Shown here piece after piece: positions 58,949-60,000 of a stretch of DNA of 60,000 nucleotides (positions are counted from its first letter, which is position 1; each line of letters starts with the position of its first letter). The stretch is from Polytrichum commune. Lineage: Eukaryota > Streptophyta > Polytrichopsida > Polytrichales > Polytrichaceae. The stretch covers positions 12,836,001-12,896,000 of the forward strand of contig OX485806.1 in assembly GCA_950295325.1 (NCBI GenBank), read 5' to 3'. The position numbers were made by a program, and so were the translations under genes. The notes below the pieces were generated by a model. The model did no database searches. It saw only the letters and a list, made by a program, of their open reading frames with translations, and was not told where the DNA came from.

Positions 58949-59922
58949 TGTCGCGCACCTCTCCATGAGGAGTGGCCGAAACACCATGGGCACAAGGGGG
59001 ACCCCGGAGTGACACCCGGGACTTGTGGCGCCGTTGGTGAGAGGGCCCAAGTGATCCTAGTGTGGGTGAGGGCCCCGGGCGTTGGGAACGCCTCCCACCC
59101 ACAAAGACTAGGAGGCATGAGGGTGAGGCCATGAGCTATGCGTAGCTCATGGCGTGGTGATTCTAGAATGCTCAAGATCACCTCAATCGGAGGTGTGAGC
59201 TAGGAGTTATGGCCATTTGAGTGGGGTGCTGTCCCGGGACAGCGCCCTGGTACAGCAGTGCCTGGGAGTGATTCCCGGGACTGCCAAGGTTCAAACAGGC
59301 ATAACTTCCTCAAGACTTGCCCGAATGGGGCAAGCGAGGAACCCATCGGCATCTACGTGAAGCGTAGATGAGGATGGAGTGGTTGGTTGTTATGATCAGA
59401 CATCATACAAGGAAGTTATGATGGTCTGAAGCTGCTGGGGGGGTTCTAGGCCCAGCAGCTAAGGGAAAATGTCCACTTGGCCCCAACTCTTGGTAGAGAG
59501 ACAAGAGGTTGGTTGGCGGTGGGGTAGGGGCTCCGTGTAGAGTCCTAGAGGCTTATATGGGTGAGGTGGTGTGGCCTCACCCACCCGAGGCCGAACGGCA
59601 CGGCCTCCATGGGCATTGGCCCATTGTGAGGCCATAGTTGCCTAGTATGGTTCGGGTTGTTGTAGTGTTGCTCCGGCAACGCGATGATCAACATAGGATT
59701 GGACTTCCATGGATGGAAGTCCACATTGGGGAAATGGGTTACCGATTAAGGGGTGAGTCCCGAAAGCAAAGTAGGAGGGTTGGTTCCCTCCTATGAACTA
59801 TTGGTCCGGGGTAAGAGGAGCTATCCATTAGCATGGCGGAATGCGAAGGGTTAGCGACTCGTAACCTTTGCTAGAATTGAAAATTGGCAAGATTATTAAG
59901 GGACCTAGCAAGGGTTGCGACA
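58949..59922 (+). mobile_element. complete family A LTR (C2)
   Basis: Full 974-bp LTR with TG...CA ends (TGTCGCGCACC to GGTTGCGACA), with no primer-binding site after it. The left flank is C1 and the right flank TTTAG. No target duplication is seen for C2 alone or for the C1-C2 pair (TACTT left of C1). Confidence 0.9.
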
Positions 59923-60000
59923 TTTAGGGGGAACCAGGATAGCCCATAAAGAAGAATCGGCTAGCTCGTGAGAGATGAAGTTGCTCTGACTATCATTTGG
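59923..60000 (-). other. edge sequence, probably gypsy gag-pol
   Basis: Likely continuation of the minus-strand gypsy element of 55.5-58.2 kb beyond the LTR insertion. It is too short to assign. Confidence 0.3.

Overview
This looks like nuclear DNA of a land plant, most likely a seed plant. It has one spliced group IIb WRKY transcription factor gene with a long intron, followed by about 50 kb of nested transposable elements. These include Ty3/gypsy retrotransposons primed by initiator-Met tRNA, Mutator-like (MULE) genes with a SWIM zinc finger, CACTA-like and foldback miniature elements, and palindrome-rich tandem arrays. The species cannot be read from the sequence.

Layout: 0-2 kb holds small repeats (a CACTA-like MITE, an inverted repeat, a 246-bp tandem duplication). 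1.8-7.95 kb is the WRKY gene, four visible exons, with the first exon not found. 8-13.5 kb has no intact gene but holds a decayed antisense MULE relic (10.55-11.9 kb). 14.2-16.6 kb holds an LTR fragment, a relic of a Harbinger-type Myb/NAM-associated protein and a 1,076-bp solo LTR. 17-23.1 kb holds a fragment of a MULE end, a tandem palindromic array and a decayed gene (Y') with a DNA-methylase-like fold. 23.2-27.3 kb is LTR-like and repetitive. 27.3-29.5 kb (minus strand) is gene Y, a relative of Y' that preserves an N-terminal ParB-like region. 29.6-33.9 kb is an array of about 26 copies of a GC-rich palindrome. 34.1-35.1 kb (minus) is a basic/acidic gene X. From 35.4 to 54.3 kb (plus) lies one large MULE transposase gene, split by two chromovirus copies and a solo LTR, all with exact 5-bp target duplications. 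A small conserved ORF and the MULE end follow (54.4-55.5 kb). 55.5-58.1 kb is the protease-reverse transcriptase part of another gypsy element (minus). 58.3-59.9 kb is two abutting LTRs of the chromovirus family.

Two stories stand out. (1) Genes Y/Y' look like a ParB-like plus N4/N6-DNA-methylase-like protein carried by plant transposons beside palindromic arrays that share a CTCGG-NN-CCGAG core. With the neighbouring MULE transposase, gene X and the small end ORF, this could be a self-recognition or anti-silencing module, analogous in layout to the VANC system of Arabidopsis VANDAL MULEs. This is inference. (2) The chromovirus family has moved although both full-length copies share the same lesions: a deleted reverse-transcriptase core, a lost protease active site, a triplicated RNase H segment, and stops in integrase and chromodomain. 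One copy has almost identical LTRs, so the family must have been mobilised in trans.
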